Positions 56,036 through 64,000 of a DNA stretch of 64,000 bases are shown here, in pieces. How positions within the stretch are numbered: position 1 is the stretch's first letter; every line of letters starts with the position of its first letter. The DNA comes from an uncultured Lachnospiraceae bacterium (GTDB lineage: Bacteria; Bacillota; Clostridia; Lachnospirales; Lachnospiraceae). Both the position numbers and the translations under genes were made by a program. The DNA lies in assembly GCA_910586025.1 (NCBI GenBank), contig CAJUIO010000007.1, positions 1 through 64,000 on the forward strand, in the 5' to 3' direction. Below the pieces are notes generated by a model. That model saw only the letters and a list, made by a program, of their open reading frames with translations, made no database searches and had not been told where the DNA came from.

Positions 56036-56482
56036 GTGGGTATTGAATTATCTAATTTAAGGCCTGCAAAGGGTTCTGTAAAGTACGATAGTTTTAGAAG
56101 AGGCCGTGGACATGGTTCGGGAAACGGCAAGACGGCCGGCAAGGGCCACAAGGGCCAGAAGGCTCGTTCGGGAAGAACAAGACCTGGCTTTGAAGGCGGT
56201 CAGATGCCTTTATACAGAAGAATTCCCAAGAGGGGATTTACCTGCCCTAATCATAAGGAAATTACCAGCATCAATTTGAGCGAGTTAGAGAGATTTGAGG
56301 ACGGAGCAGTGGTGACCGTTGATACTCTGATTCAGGCAGGGATCGTTAAGAATGTCAGGGATGGTGTTAAGATTCTCGGCAGAGGAGAGATTACCAAAAA
56401 GCTTACCGTTAAGGTTAATGGGTTCAGTGCATCCGCAAAGGAGAAGATAGAAGCTATTGGTGGAACAGCAGAGGTGATTTAA
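56036..56482 (+). CDS. rplO: 50S ribosomal protein L15
   Basis: A 148-residue uL15, with the glycine-rich N-terminal arm ([20 protein letters not shown]). GTG at 56036, 8 nt after GGAGG, is preferred to GTG at 56027. It shares its last base with the secY start. Confidence 0.95.
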   Translation: MGIELSNLRPAKGSVKYDSFRRGRGHGSGNGKTAGKGHKGQKARSGRTRPGFEGGQMPLYRRIPKRGFTCPNHKEITSINLSELERFEDGAVVTVDTLIQAGIVKNVRDGVKILGRGEITKKLTVKVNGFSASAKEKIEAIGGTAEVI

Positions 56483-57795
56483 TGTTAACAACCTTAAAAA
56501 ACGCATTCAAGATCAAAGAAATAAGAAGTAAAATATTGTTTACATTTGCCATGTTGGTTGTGATCCGTTTAGGATCACAGCTGCCTGTGCCGGGTGTTGA
56601 CAGACATTATTTTTCTAACTGGTTTGCACAGCAGACAGGAGATGCGTTCAATTTTTTTGATGCCTTTACCGGTGGATCCTTTTTGAATATGTCCATACTG
56701 GCACTCAATATTACACCTTATATTACTTCTTCCATTATTATGCAGCTCCTTACAATCGCAATTCCCAAGCTGGAGGAAATGCAGAAGGAGGGAGAGGACG
56801 GAAGAAAGAAGATTGCCTCTATCACCCGTTATGTGACGGTAGGGCTGGCACTGATGGAATCCACCGCTATGGCGGTTACGTTCGGAGGAAACGGTCTTCT
56901 TGAGAATTATAATGCGTTTAATGTCATTACCGTTATTGCGGCTCTGACGGCCGGAAGTGCGTTCCTTATGTGGATTGGCGAGAGAATAACGGAAAAAGGT
57001 GTGGGAAACGGTATCTCCATTGTCCTGGTGATCAATATTATTTCGAGAATTCCCCAGGATATAGCACAGCTGTTTCAACAGTTTGTAATCGGTAAGGCGA
57101 TTGCGGTGGGAGTCGTGGCGGCGATTGTCATCCTTGGAATTATTCTGGGCATGGTGATTCTTGTTATCATTTTGAATGATGCGGTACGCAAGATCCCGGT
57201 TCAGTATGCAAAGAAGGTGCAGGGAAGAAAGATGGTAGGGGGACAGACGTCTTCCATTCCACTTAAGGTAAACACATCCGGGGTTATCCCGATTATCTTT
57301 GCCTCATCCCTGATGCAGCTTCCCATCGTGGTCTGCAGCTTCTTCAATTACAGCGGAACCGGAATCTGGGCGCATATTCTGAGAGGCCTGAATTCCTCCA
57401 ACTGGTGTAATCCTAAGGAGCCGGTTTATTCTATCGGTCTTGTGGTGTATATCGTGCTTGTTGTTTTCTTTGCTTATTTCTATACATCCATTACCTTTAA
57501 TCCGATCGAGATTGCGGAGAATATGAAAAAGCAGGGCGGCTTTATTCCGGGAATCAGGCCGGGAAAACCTACCAGCGAGTATCTGACAAAAATTTTAAAT
57601 TATATTATATTTATAGGCGCTGCGGGCCTTACAATCGTCTGTGTGATACCTTTTGTATTTAACGGCGTGTTTAATGCTTCCGTGTCATTTGGCGGAACCA
57701 GTCTGATTATTATCGTGAGCGTTGTGCTTGAGACGATGAAGCAGATTGAATCTCAGATGCTGGTGCGCAACTATAAAGGATTTTTAAATGACTGA
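56482..57795 (+). CDS. secY: Protein translocase subunit SecY
   Basis: A 437-residue inner-membrane protein with ten transmembrane helices. SecY forms the protein-conducting channel of Sec export with SecE and SecG. Characteristic stretches are RLGSQLPVPGVDRHYF and GFIPGIRPGKPTSEYL. ATG at 56482 overlaps the rplO stop by one base, so the two are translationally coupled. Confidence 0.97.
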   Translation: MLTTLKNAFKIKEIRSKILFTFAMLVVIRLGSQLPVPGVDRHYFSNWFAQQTGDAFNFFDAFTGGSFLNMSILALNITPYITSSIIMQLLTIAIPKLEEMQKEGEDGRKKIASITRYVTVGLALMESTAMAVTFGGNGLLENYNAFNVITVIAALTAGSAFLMWIGERITEKGVGNGISIVLVINIISRIPQDIAQLFQQFVIGKAIAVGVVAAIVILGIILGMVILVIILNDAVRKIPVQYAKKVQGRKMVGGQTSSIPLKVNTSGVIPIIFASSLMQLPIVVCSFFNYSGTGIWAHILRGLNSSNWCNPKEPVYSIGLVVYIVLVVFFAYFYTSITFNPIEIAENMKKQGGFIPGIRPGKPTSEYLTKILNYIIFIGAAGLTIVCVIPFVFNGVFNASVSFGGTSLIIIVSVVLETMKQIESQMLVRNYKGFLND

Positions 57796-57836
57796 CAAAC
57801 TGGCGATGAACATGAAATTCAAAGCATAGTGAAAAA

Positions 57837-57884
57837 CAGAGGTTAGGGCGGAGGTGTTTTACGAACAATTTCCCCTAGCCTCTG
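57837..57884 (+). other. Stem-loop between secY and adk
   Basis: CAGAGGTTAGGG (57837-57848) pairs with CCCTAGCCTCTG (57873-57884) with one G-U pair and a 24-nt loop. No T run follows. It may act as an mRNA processing or attenuation site. Confidence 0.5.
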
Positions 57885-57922
57885 TCTTGTATCACAGGAA
57901 GAGATAAAGCAGGAGGAAAGCG

Positions 57923-58564
57923 ATGAAGATTGTTATGTTGGGCGCACCCGGCGCCGGCAAGGGCACTCAGGCCAAAATGATTGCGGAGAAATATGGGATT
58001 CCCCATATTTCCACAGGCGATATTTTCAGGGCCAATATCAAGAACGGCACAGAGCTTGGAATGGAAGCCAAGAAATATATGGATCAGGGACAGCTTGTCC
58101 CCGATGAGCTGACGGTCAGAATTCTTCTCGACAGAGTGGCAAAGGAGGACTGCAGGGCCGGCTACGTGCTGGACGGTTTTCCCAGAACCATTCCTCAGGC
58201 ACAGGTGCTTGACGAGGCTTTGACAAAGCTCGGAGATCAGATTGACTTTGCCATTGACGTAAAGGTGCCTGATGAGAATATTATAAGGCGAATGAGCGGA
58301 AGACGTTCCTGCGGCGGCTGCGGAGCGACTTATCACATCGAGCATATTCCGCCCAAAAAAGAGGGAATCTGCGATACCTGCGGCGGTGAGCTCACACTCC
58401 GCGATGACGACAAGCCGGAGACTGTTAAAAGCCGTCTGGATGTCTACCATAAGCAGACGCAGCCCCTGATCGACTTCTACAGCGCAAAGAACATACTCAG
58501 GACCGTGGACGGAACCATGGATATGAAGGATGTGTTTGCGGCCATCACGGCTATTTTAGGGTGA
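57923..58564 (+). CDS. adk: Adenylate kinase (zinc-binding lid)
   Basis: A 213-residue enzyme that interconverts ATP, ADP and AMP. The P loop is GAPGAGKGTQA, and DGFPRT is the AMP-site motif. The lid has four cysteines in the pattern CGGC...CDTC, typical of zinc-type bacterial adenylate kinases. ATG follows AGGAGG. Confidence 0.97.
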   Translation: MKIVMLGAPGAGKGTQAKMIAEKYGIPHISTGDIFRANIKNGTELGMEAKKYMDQGQLVPDELTVRILLDRVAKEDCRAGYVLDGFPRTIPQAQVLDEALTKLGDQIDFAIDVKVPDENIIRRMSGRRSCGGCGATYHIEHIPPKKEGICDTCGGELTLRDDDKPETVKSRLDVYHKQTQPLIDFYSAKNILRTVDGTMDMKDVFAAITAILG

Positions 58565-58628
58565 AATCCGTGACTTTGCATAGTGTGGCGGACTTGGATC
58601 TTTTGAAGGCAGGAGGGATGGGTGGAAT

Positions 58629-59387
58629 ATGGCCATATCAATAAAATCTGCAAGGGAAATTGAGCTGATGCGGGAAGCGGGCAGAATTCTTTCGGAGGTA
58701 CACGAAAAGCTGGGAGAGGAGATCAGGCCGGGAATTTCCACATGGGACATCAATGCGCTTGGAGAAGAGCTGATAAGAAGCTATGGATGTGTGCCCAACT
58801 TCCTTAATTATAATGGTTATCCTGCGTCAATCTGTGTTTCTGTGAATCACGAGGTGGTGCATGGAATTCCAAATAAGAGCCGTATCCTTCAGGAGGGCGA
58901 TATTGTCAGTCTGGATGCGGGATTAATCTACAAAGGCTTCCATTCGGATGCGGCAAGAACCCATCCGGTGGGAAGGATATCGCGGGATGCGGCGAAGCTG
59001 ATCGAGGCCACCAGAAGGAGCTTTTTCGCCGGGATCCGGTATGCCAGAGAGGGATACCGCCTTTTTGATATCTCCAACGCCATTGACGCTTATATCAGTC
59101 GTTTCGGATACGGAATCGTGAGGGATCTGGTGGGACACGGTATCGGAACCCGGCTGCATGAGGATCCGCAGATTCCGAATTTCAGACAGTGGCGCAGGGG
59201 ACCCAGGCTCCGGCCCGGAATGACACTGGCCATCGAGCCTATGATTAACATGGGAACCTGGCGCGTGTCCTGGCTGGATGACGACTGGACCGTTGTGACG
59301 CAGGATGGGCGGCTCTCGGCACATTATGAGAATACGGTGCTGATCACTGCGGGGGAGCCGGAGATACTTACGCTTGGAAGTAAGTGA
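58629..59387 (+). CDS. map: Methionine aminopeptidase
   Basis: A 252-residue type I enzyme that removes the N-terminal methionine of new proteins. The metal ligands are recognisable in SLDAGLIYKGFHSDAART (two Asp), GHGIGTRLHEDP (His), LAIEPMI and HYENTVLI (Glu). ATG at 58629 follows GGGAGG with AT-rich spacing; 64 nt separate it from adk. Confidence 0.95.
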   Translation: MAISIKSAREIELMREAGRILSEVHEKLGEEIRPGISTWDINALGEELIRSYGCVPNFLNYNGYPASICVSVNHEVVHGIPNKSRILQEGDIVSLDAGLIYKGFHSDAARTHPVGRISRDAAKLIEATRRSFFAGIRYAREGYRLFDISNAIDAYISRFGYGIVRDLVGHGIGTRLHEDPQIPNFRQWRRGPRLRPGMTLAIEPMINMGTWRVSWLDDDWTVVTQDGRLSAHYENTVLITAGEPEILTLGSK

Positions 59388-59404
59388 AAGGACAGGAATT
59401 TAAT

Positions 59405-59683
59405 ATGACCGGAATGTTTGCATTTTCCAGGGCGGGACACGACAAGGGCCGGATGTATCTTATAATAGGCGAGGATGAGGAATATGTTTATCTTGCGGAC
59501 GGGCGGCTCAGGACGGTGGATAAGCCCAAAAAGAAGAAAAAGAAGCATATACAGCCGGTGAGGAGCGGCACGGACGAAGCCCTTGCGGCTAAATTAAGAA
59601 ATGCGCAGACCATATATAATGAAGAAATCAAGTTTGCAATCAAAGTCAGGACAAATAAGGAGGTAGCAGATGTCAAAAGCTGA
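59405..59683 (+). CDS. KOW-domain RNA-binding protein
   Basis: A 92-residue protein of the KOW/L14e-like family encoded between map and infA in Firmicutes. It has [15 protein letters not shown] at the start, then a basic Lys run, and a C-terminal helix. It probably binds rRNA or ribosomes; its exact role is unclear. ATG at 59405 is preferred to a GTG at 59384. It overlaps the infA gene by 14 nt. Confidence 0.85.
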   Translation: MTGMFAFSRAGHDKGRMYLIIGEDEEYVYLADGRLRTVDKPKKKKKKHIQPVRSGTDEALAAKLRNAQTIYNEEIKFAIKVRTNKEVADVKS

Positions 59684-59888
59684 TGTAATCGAAATTGAAG
59701 GAACCGTAGTTGAGAAGCTTCCCAACACCATGTTTCAGGTAGAACTGGAGAACGGCCACAGAGTGCTGGCTCATATCAGCGGAAAGCTGAGACAGAACTT
59801 TATCCGTATTCTGCCGGGAGACAAGGTGACGCTGGAATTGTCCCCCTACGATCTTTCAAAGGGCAGGATCATCTGGAGAGACAAATAA
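59670..59888 (+). CDS. infA: Translation initiation factor IF-1
   Basis: A 72-residue S1/OB-fold protein ([38 protein letters not shown]). It binds the 30S A site during initiation. ATG at 59670 overlaps the KOW gene end by 14 nt. Confidence 0.97.
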   Translation: MSKADVIEIEGTVVEKLPNTMFQVELENGHRVLAHISGKLRQNFIRILPGDKVTLELSPYDLSKGRIIWRDK

Positions 59889-59902
59889 ATCAGGGGAATC
59901 CC

Positions 59903-59931
59903 TTGCATTTATGATTGTACCATGCTATAAT
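59903..59931 (+). promoter_or_regulatory. Near-consensus promoter before rpmJ
   Basis: TTGCAT (59903-59908) and TATAAT (59926-59931), spacer 17 nt. It lies 34 nt upstream of rpmJ (AAGGAGGG, then ATG at 59965). It could drive the rpmJ to rplQ genes independently of the main cluster promoter. Confidence 0.85.
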
Positions 59932-59964
59932 GTAAAACGGTCTTTTTTGAAAGGAGGGTTTAAC

Positions 59965-60078
59965 ATGAAGGTTAGATCATCAGTAAAACCGATTTGCGAA
60001 AAGTGCAAAATCATCAAGAGAAAAGGACGCATCAGAGTAATCTGTGAGAATCCGAAGCACAAACAGAGACAGGGATAA
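59965..60078 (+). CDS. rpmJ: 50S ribosomal protein L36
   Basis: A 37-residue bL36 ([20 protein letters not shown]). It has the three Cys and one His zinc ligands of the zinc form. AAGGAGG lies 7 nt before the ATG. Confidence 0.96.
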   Translation: MKVRSSVKPICEKCKIIKRKGRIRVICENPKHKQRQG

Positions 60079-60398
60079 TCCACTGCCATAAGGCGGAAGG
60101 GTTCTTGTCCATTTATTATGTAAGCGGCTGCAGCATGTCCCGCAGCGGATCATGCTGATTATTATAATAAATAGTTTCAGGGAGCCTTAGTGTGATTACT
60201 TGTTGATACCACCGCAAAATCTTCGATTCTGCTTTTCAATTTCTGTGGAAATTTCTCCGTGGTTTTGAGAAAGTTCCGGCAGGATGGAAAGTATCCTGAA
60301 AAGATGCGGGGTGGAAAGATCGGAGCGTCCGGTTGGGCATTGACCATGCCTCAATCAATTAGTATCAAGTATGCGGACAAAAAATGGAGGAAATGTAA
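60079..60398 (+). other. Gene-free gap between rpmJ and rpsM
   Basis: 320 nt without a credible gene. It holds a hairpin AGCATG/CATGCT (near 60132-60156) with an imperfect stem, an AT-rich tract, and a weak promoter candidate TTGACC (60340-60345) with TATCAA (60363-60368) at 17-nt spacing. A short open frame from 60259 is only a shadow. A regulatory leader for rpsM and downstream genes is possible; I see no recognisable known motif. Confidence 0.4.
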
Positions 60399-60767
60399 AT
60401 GGCTCGTATTGCAGGTGTTGACTTACCGAGAGAAAAACGTGTGGAAATCGGTTTGACCTATGTCTATGGAATCGGAAGAACAAGTTCCAATAAGATTCTT
60501 GAGAAGGCAAAGGTTAATCCTGATACCCGTGTCAGAGAACTCACTGACGATGAGGTAAAGAGAATCAGTGAAGTGATCGAGGCCGACTACATGGTAGAAG
60601 GTGATTTGAGGAGAGAGGTTGCTCTTAATATTAAGAGACTTCAGGAAATCGGTTGTTACAGAGGAATCCGTCACAGAAAGGGACTTCCTGTTCGTGGTCA
60701 GAATACAAAGACCAACGCAAGAACAAGAAAAGGTCCCAAGAGAACCGTGGCAAACAAGAAAAAGTAA
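60399..60767 (+). CDS. rpsM: 30S ribosomal protein S13
   Basis: A 122-residue uS13 ([41 protein letters not shown] end). It forms head bridges with the large subunit. ATG follows TGGAGG. Confidence 0.97.
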   Translation: MARIAGVDLPREKRVEIGLTYVYGIGRTSSNKILEKAKVNPDTRVRELTDDEVKRISEVIEADYMVEGDLRREVALNIKRLQEIGCYRGIRHRKGLPVRGQNTKTNARTRKGPKRTVANKKK

Positions 60768-60801
60768 AAAATAATTCATTTGAGAAAGTAGGTTAGTTTA
60801 G

Positions 60802-61200
60802 ATGGCAGCTAAAAAGGTTACAAAAAAAGTGACAAAAAAACGTGTCAAGAAAAACGTTGAACGCGGACAGGCACATATCCAGTCTTCCTTTAACAATACG
60901 ATCGTTACCCTGACTGACAACGAAGGTAACGCATTAAGCTGGGCAAGTGCAGGTGGTCTTGGTTTTAGAGGTTCAAGGAAATCTACTCCCTATGCAGCAC
61001 AGATGGCAGCTGAAACAGCTACAAAGGCAGCTCTGATCCACGGCCTTAAGTATGTGGATGTTATGGTGAAGGGACCCGGTTCGGGACGTGAGGCGGCAAT
61101 CCGTGCACTTCAGGCATGCGGCCTGGAGGTTACAAGCATCAGAGACGTGACACCCGTGCCTCATAACGGATGCAGACCGCCCAAGAGACGCCGTGTATAG
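60802..61200 (+). CDS. rpsK: 30S ribosomal protein S11
   Basis: A 132-residue uS11 ([20 protein letters not shown]; a [18 protein letters not shown] stretch; PPKRRRV end). Part of the 30S platform. Confidence 0.97.
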   Translation: MAAKKVTKKVTKKRVKKNVERGQAHIQSSFNNTIVTLTDNEGNALSWASAGGLGFRGSRKSTPYAAQMAAETATKAALIHGLKYVDVMVKGPGSGREAAIRALQACGLEVTSIRDVTPVPHNGCRPPKRRRV

Positions 61201-61261
61201 TCAGGGTTAATAGTTGGAAGAAGGCGCAGAGCGCTGTAAACAATAACAGGAGGAAAATAAA

Positions 61262-61855
61262 ATGGCAGTAAACAGAGTTCCCGTATTGAAGAGATGCAGG
61301 TCTCTTGGTCTTGAACCCGCATACCTGGGTTATGACAAGAAATCAAACAGAACGAATGCAAGAGCAGGCAAGAAGGTCAGTGAGTACGGCCTTCAGCTGA
61401 GAGAGAAGCAGAAAGCTAAATTTATTTACGGAGTGCTTGAGAAGCCCTTCCGTAATTATTACAAAAAGGCTGACAGAATGAAGGGCATGACCGGTGAAAA
61501 CCTTATGGTTATGTTGGAGAGCAGGCTGGACAGCGTAGTGTTCAGAATGGGATTTGCCAGAACCAGAAGAGAGGCAAGGCAGGTTGTAGGCCACAAGCAT
61601 TTTCTGGTAAACGGAAAGCCTGTTCAGATCCCCTCTTACCTGGTTAAGGCGGGTGATGTGATCGAGGTCAGAGAAAAGGCAAAATCCCTGCAGAGATACA
61701 AGGATATCCTTGAGGTGACAGGCGGCAGACTGGTTCCCGAGTGGATGGAGGTAGACCAGGAAGCCCTGAAAGGAACCATTAAGAACCTTCCGACAAGAGA
61801 AATGATTGACGTTCCTGTTAACGAAATGCTTATTGTCGAGTTGTACTCCAAATAA
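61262..61855 (+). CDS. rpsD: 30S ribosomal protein S4
   Basis: A 197-residue uS4 with an S4 RNA-binding domain ([32 protein letters not shown]). It nucleates 30S assembly and in several bacteria regulates its own operon. ATG at 61262 after AGGAGG. Confidence 0.97.
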   Translation: MAVNRVPVLKRCRSLGLEPAYLGYDKKSNRTNARAGKKVSEYGLQLREKQKAKFIYGVLEKPFRNYYKKADRMKGMTGENLMVMLESRLDSVVFRMGFARTRREARQVVGHKHFLVNGKPVQIPSYLVKAGDVIEVREKAKSLQRYKDILEVTGGRLVPEWMEVDQEALKGTIKNLPTREMIDVPVNEMLIVELYSK

Positions 61856-61889
61856 AAGCATTAACTGTTAGTAAAGGAGGGTATTTGCA

Positions 61890-62846
61890 GTGTTTGATTT
61901 TGAAAGACCAAATATTGAGGTGGCAGAAATCTCTGATGACAAGAAGTATGGCAGATTCGTTGTAGAGCCTCTTGAGAGAGGTTACGGAATCACACTTGGT
62001 AATTCGCTTAGAAGAATTATGCTTTCCTCTCTTCCCGGCGCAGCAGTGAGCCAGGTCAAGATTGAAGGCGTTCTTCATGAGTTCAGTTCCATTGAGGGAG
62101 TCAAGGAAGATGTGACTGAAATCATTATGAATATCAAGAGCCTTGCGATCAGAAATAACAGCGATACAAATGAACCCAAGACTGCGTATATCGAGTATGA
62201 GGGCGAAGGCGTAGTAAAGGCTTCCGATATTCAGGTGGATCAGGATATTGAGATTCTGAATCCGGATCTTACGATTGCAACCTTAAGCGGCAAGAACACC
62301 AAGTTTTATATGGAACTCACCATTACAAAAGGCCGCGGTTATATCAGTGCAGACAAGAATAAGAGTGAAGATCTGCCGATTGGCGTCATTGCAGTGGATT
62401 CTATCTATACACCTGTTGAGAGAGTTAATGTGACCGTAGAAAATACCCGTGTTGGTCAGGTTACAGACTTTGATAAGCTGACACTGGACGTTTACACCAA
62501 CGGAACACTGGTTCCCGATGAAGCGGTTTCTCTGGCGGCGAAGGTTCTCAGCGAGCATCTGAGTCTTTTTATTGATCTGTCCGAGAATGCGAAGACGGCG
62601 GAGATCATGGTGGAGAAGGAAGAGGATGAGAAGGAGAAGGTGCTGGAAATGAGCATCGATGAACTGGAATTGTCCGTTCGTTCCTATAACTGCCTCAAGA
62701 GAGCCGGAATCAACACCGTTGAGGAACTGACCAACAAGACTTCTGAGGATATGATGAAGGTTCGAAATCTCGGACGCAAGTCATTGGAAGAAGTTCTTGC
62801 CAAGTTAAAGGAACTGGGACTGCAGCTCAATCCCAGTGAAGAATAA
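61890..62846 (+). CDS. rpoA: RNA polymerase alpha subunit
   Basis: A 318-residue subunit: the N-terminal dimerisation and assembly domain ([18 protein letters not shown]) and a C-terminal alpha-CTD with helix-hairpin-helix ([20 protein letters not shown]) that binds UP elements and activators. GTG at 61890 after AAAGGAGG. Confidence 0.97.
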   Translation: MFDFERPNIEVAEISDDKKYGRFVVEPLERGYGITLGNSLRRIMLSSLPGAAVSQVKIEGVLHEFSSIEGVKEDVTEIIMNIKSLAIRNNSDTNEPKTAYIEYEGEGVVKASDIQVDQDIEILNPDLTIATLSGKNTKFYMELTITKGRGYISADKNKSEDLPIGVIAVDSIYTPVERVNVTVENTRVGQVTDFDKLTLDVYTNGTLVPDEAVSLAAKVLSEHLSLFIDLSENAKTAEIMVEKEEDEKEKVLEMSIDELELSVRSYNCLKRAGINTVEELTNKTSEDMMKVRNLGRKSLEEVLAKLKELGLQLNPSEE

Positions 62847-63027
62847 ACGCCGGGAATTTGAAAATATTCCGGCAGATGATGCGGTGCAGTAAATCCGAAG
62901 CGTATATGCCGTATCCTCATGAATGGAACTCGTATTTGTGCGAACTGCATTCCGCTTATAAGACCGAAGGGCGTAGCTGAATGTACCATGACGGCAGGAA
63001 ATGCCGCAATGAGAAAAGGAGAGAATA

Positions 63028-63564
63028 ATGGGAGATTACAGAAAACTCGGAAAACGTTCCGACCAGAGAAAGGCGCTGCTGAGAAATCAGGTGACAGCTC
63101 TTATCTACAACGGAAGGATCGTCACAACACTTGCAAGGGCAAAGGAAGTTCAGAGAATCGCTGAGCGCCTGATCACGCTTGGGGTGAAAGAGAGAGATAA
63201 TTATGAGACAGTAAAGGTTTCCGTCAAGGTTCCGGTAAAGGATAAGGACGGCAAGAGGGTAAAGGAATTAGTGGACGGTAAGAGGGTTACCAAATACGAA
63301 ACCGTTGAGAAAGAGATCAAGAAGGATCTTCCCTCCAGAATGAATGCGAGAAGGAAAATGATCAAGGTTCTGTATCCTGTGACCGAGGTTCCTTCCACAC
63401 CTGCCGGAAGAAAGCGCGGAACAAAGAAGGCGGATCTTCCTGCCAAGATTTTTGACGAGTACGGCGTAAAATATGCGAATCGTCCCGGCGGATATACAAG
63501 AATTATCAAGATCGGCCAGCGTAAGGGCGACGGGGCAATGGAGGTTGTTCTCGAATTAATTTAA
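63028..63564 (+). CDS. rplQ: 50S ribosomal protein L17 (long form)
   Basis: A 178-residue bL17, longer than the usual 110-130 residues. The start (MGDYRKLGKRSDQRKALLRNQV) and the end (RPGGYTRIIKIGQRKGDGAM) match the family, but about 50-60 extra residues (about 55-135, Lys/Val/Asp rich with PVTEVPSTPAG) lie between them. The 181 nt before it hold a small hairpin (GCCGGGAAT with ATTCCGGC, near 62849). Last gene of the cluster. Confidence 0.93.
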   Translation: MGDYRKLGKRSDQRKALLRNQVTALIYNGRIVTTLARAKEVQRIAERLITLGVKERDNYETVKVSVKVPVKDKDGKRVKELVDGKRVTKYETVEKEIKKDLPSRMNARRKMIKVLYPVTEVPSTPAGRKRGTKKADLPAKIFDEYGVKYANRPGGYTRIIKIGQRKGDGAMEVVLELI

Positions 63565-63589
63565 GAAGGCTTTAAAAGAGAAACGGCAA

Positions 63590-63628
63590 AGGCCGGGAGA
63601 TGCTGATTGAATCAGTATTTCCCGGCCT
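63590..63628 (+). terminator. Terminator hairpin at the end of the ribosomal cluster
   Basis: Left arm 63590-63608 pairs with right arm 63610-63628 over most of 19 nt with two G-U pairs, followed by GTATTTC. The tail is only moderately U-rich, but the stem is strong and it lies 26 nt after rplQ stops. Confidence 0.75.
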
Positions 63629-63664
63629 GTATTTCTATAGTAAGGCGGCTGCTGCATGGGATCC

Positions 63665-64000
63665 TTACTCGACCACAACCTTTTGGAAGTGCTGATAATC
63701 CTTGGAGGAGTTCCAGCTCCCTCCCCAGGTAAAACCGTGTTCCTTAAAGAGCTGATAGCACAGATCGCTCTCGTCGATTTTATAGGGGAAATTCCGGGAG
63801 CGGTCCGCATAAATCTCACTCCCTTTGGGAGAGATATAGGTTTCACCGCTTCCATCCCTGTTATACACCACGTAGGGATTGTAAAAGGGGTTGATGTCTA
63901 TGGCACAGCCGAGGGCGTGCTTGCTGAGGCTCGCAGTGCCGTCCACTACCCGGTAATTGAAGCAGGAGGTGTTATTGTCCTCCATGGACGCTGTGTCATC
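63665..64000 (-). CDS. M15-type peptidase (D-Ala-D-Ala carboxypeptidase-like), partial
   Basis: The gene runs off the right edge, so only the C-terminal part (about 111 residues) is seen. SKHALGCAIDINPFYNP matches the SxHxxGxAxD zinc site of M15 peptidases, and GGSWNSSKDYQHF gives the final His ligand. Such enzymes cleave peptidoglycan cross-links or precursors. It is transcribed toward the cluster, stopping at 63665, and could share the terminator hairpin. Start not in the window. Confidence 0.8.
   Translation of the reverse strand, partial: DDTASMEDNNTSCFNYRVVDGTASLSKHALGCAIDINPFYNPYVVYNRDGSGETYISPKGSEIYADRSRNFPYKIDESDLCYQLFKEHGFTWGGSWNSSKDYQHFQKVVVE

Noticed and set aside
60259..60456. 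65-residue frame before rpsM
   Set aside because: It overlaps the rpsM start in another frame and has no Shine-Dalgarno site.

Overview
The window looks like a chromosome segment of a Gram-positive anaerobe of the Clostridia, most likely family Lachnospiraceae. The evidence is strong AGGAGG-type ribosome binding sites, frequent GTG and TTG starts, a Firmicutes-order S10/spc/alpha ribosomal cluster with a KOW protein between map and infA, a zinc-type S14, and Yes/Lpl-type carbohydrate uptake genes with their sensor pair. This is inference from gene content and order, because no rRNA gene is present. I see no insertion sequence, phage, CRISPR array or tRNA gene.

Region 1 (1-10.2 kb): a long palindromic intergenic element and a small PH/GRAM-like protein precede a carbohydrate uptake and sensing locus. 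It has two permeases, a lipoprotein binding protein, a YesL-like membrane protein and a YesM/YesN-like kinase and AraC-type regulator. No ATPase is encoded, so a shared ATPase elsewhere is expected. A membrane-anchored alpha/beta hydrolase with its own promoter follows.

Region 2 (10.2-32 kb): an accessory mix of small regulatory and envelope modules. It holds a LytTR/DUF3021 pair, a TPM protein with a zinc-ribbon membrane protein, a 1129-residue surface protein with Cys/His-rich modules, a GHKL/LytTR two-component system, a metallophosphoesterase and a DUF4474-like protein. After these come a MerR regulator with a 19-bp-spacer promoter, an unrecognised membrane protein beside a Sel1-repeat protein, an XRE-membrane regulator with a lipoprotein, a PadR/HAAS pair, a broken ketopantoate reductase gene and a coiled-coil protein.

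Region 3 (32-38.1 kb): an OmpR regulator, a HAMP kinase and a second short Spo0B/GHKL-type kinase are followed by NfeD, the flotillin FloA, a small unknown protein and a LytTR response regulator. The short kinase and the LytTR regulator are the natural partners, and they flank the flotillin genes. This suggests a signalling system organised around a flotillin membrane microdomain, and it is my main candidate for an undescribed system.

Region 4 (38.1-46.6 kb): trpS (reverse strand), a KtrB/KtrA-like potassium uptake pair overlapping a DUF2752 gene, a SAM-dependent methyltransferase (reverse strand), an ASKHA-fold protein with an N-terminal Cys4 cluster, proB without a PUA domain, and a DUF1015 gene.

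Region 5 (46.6-63.6 kb): a near-consensus promoter and a roughly 300-nt leader open the ribosomal cluster rpsJ-rplC-rplD-rplW-rplB-rpsS-rplV-rpsC-rplP-rpmC-rpsQ-rplN-rplX-rplE-rpsN-rpsH-rplF-rplR-rpsE-rpmD-rplO-secY-adk-map-KOW-infA-rpmJ-rpsM-rpsK-rpsD-rpoA-rplQ. A second near-consensus promoter lies before rpmJ. A terminator closes the cluster. The window ends inside a reverse-strand M15-type peptidase gene.
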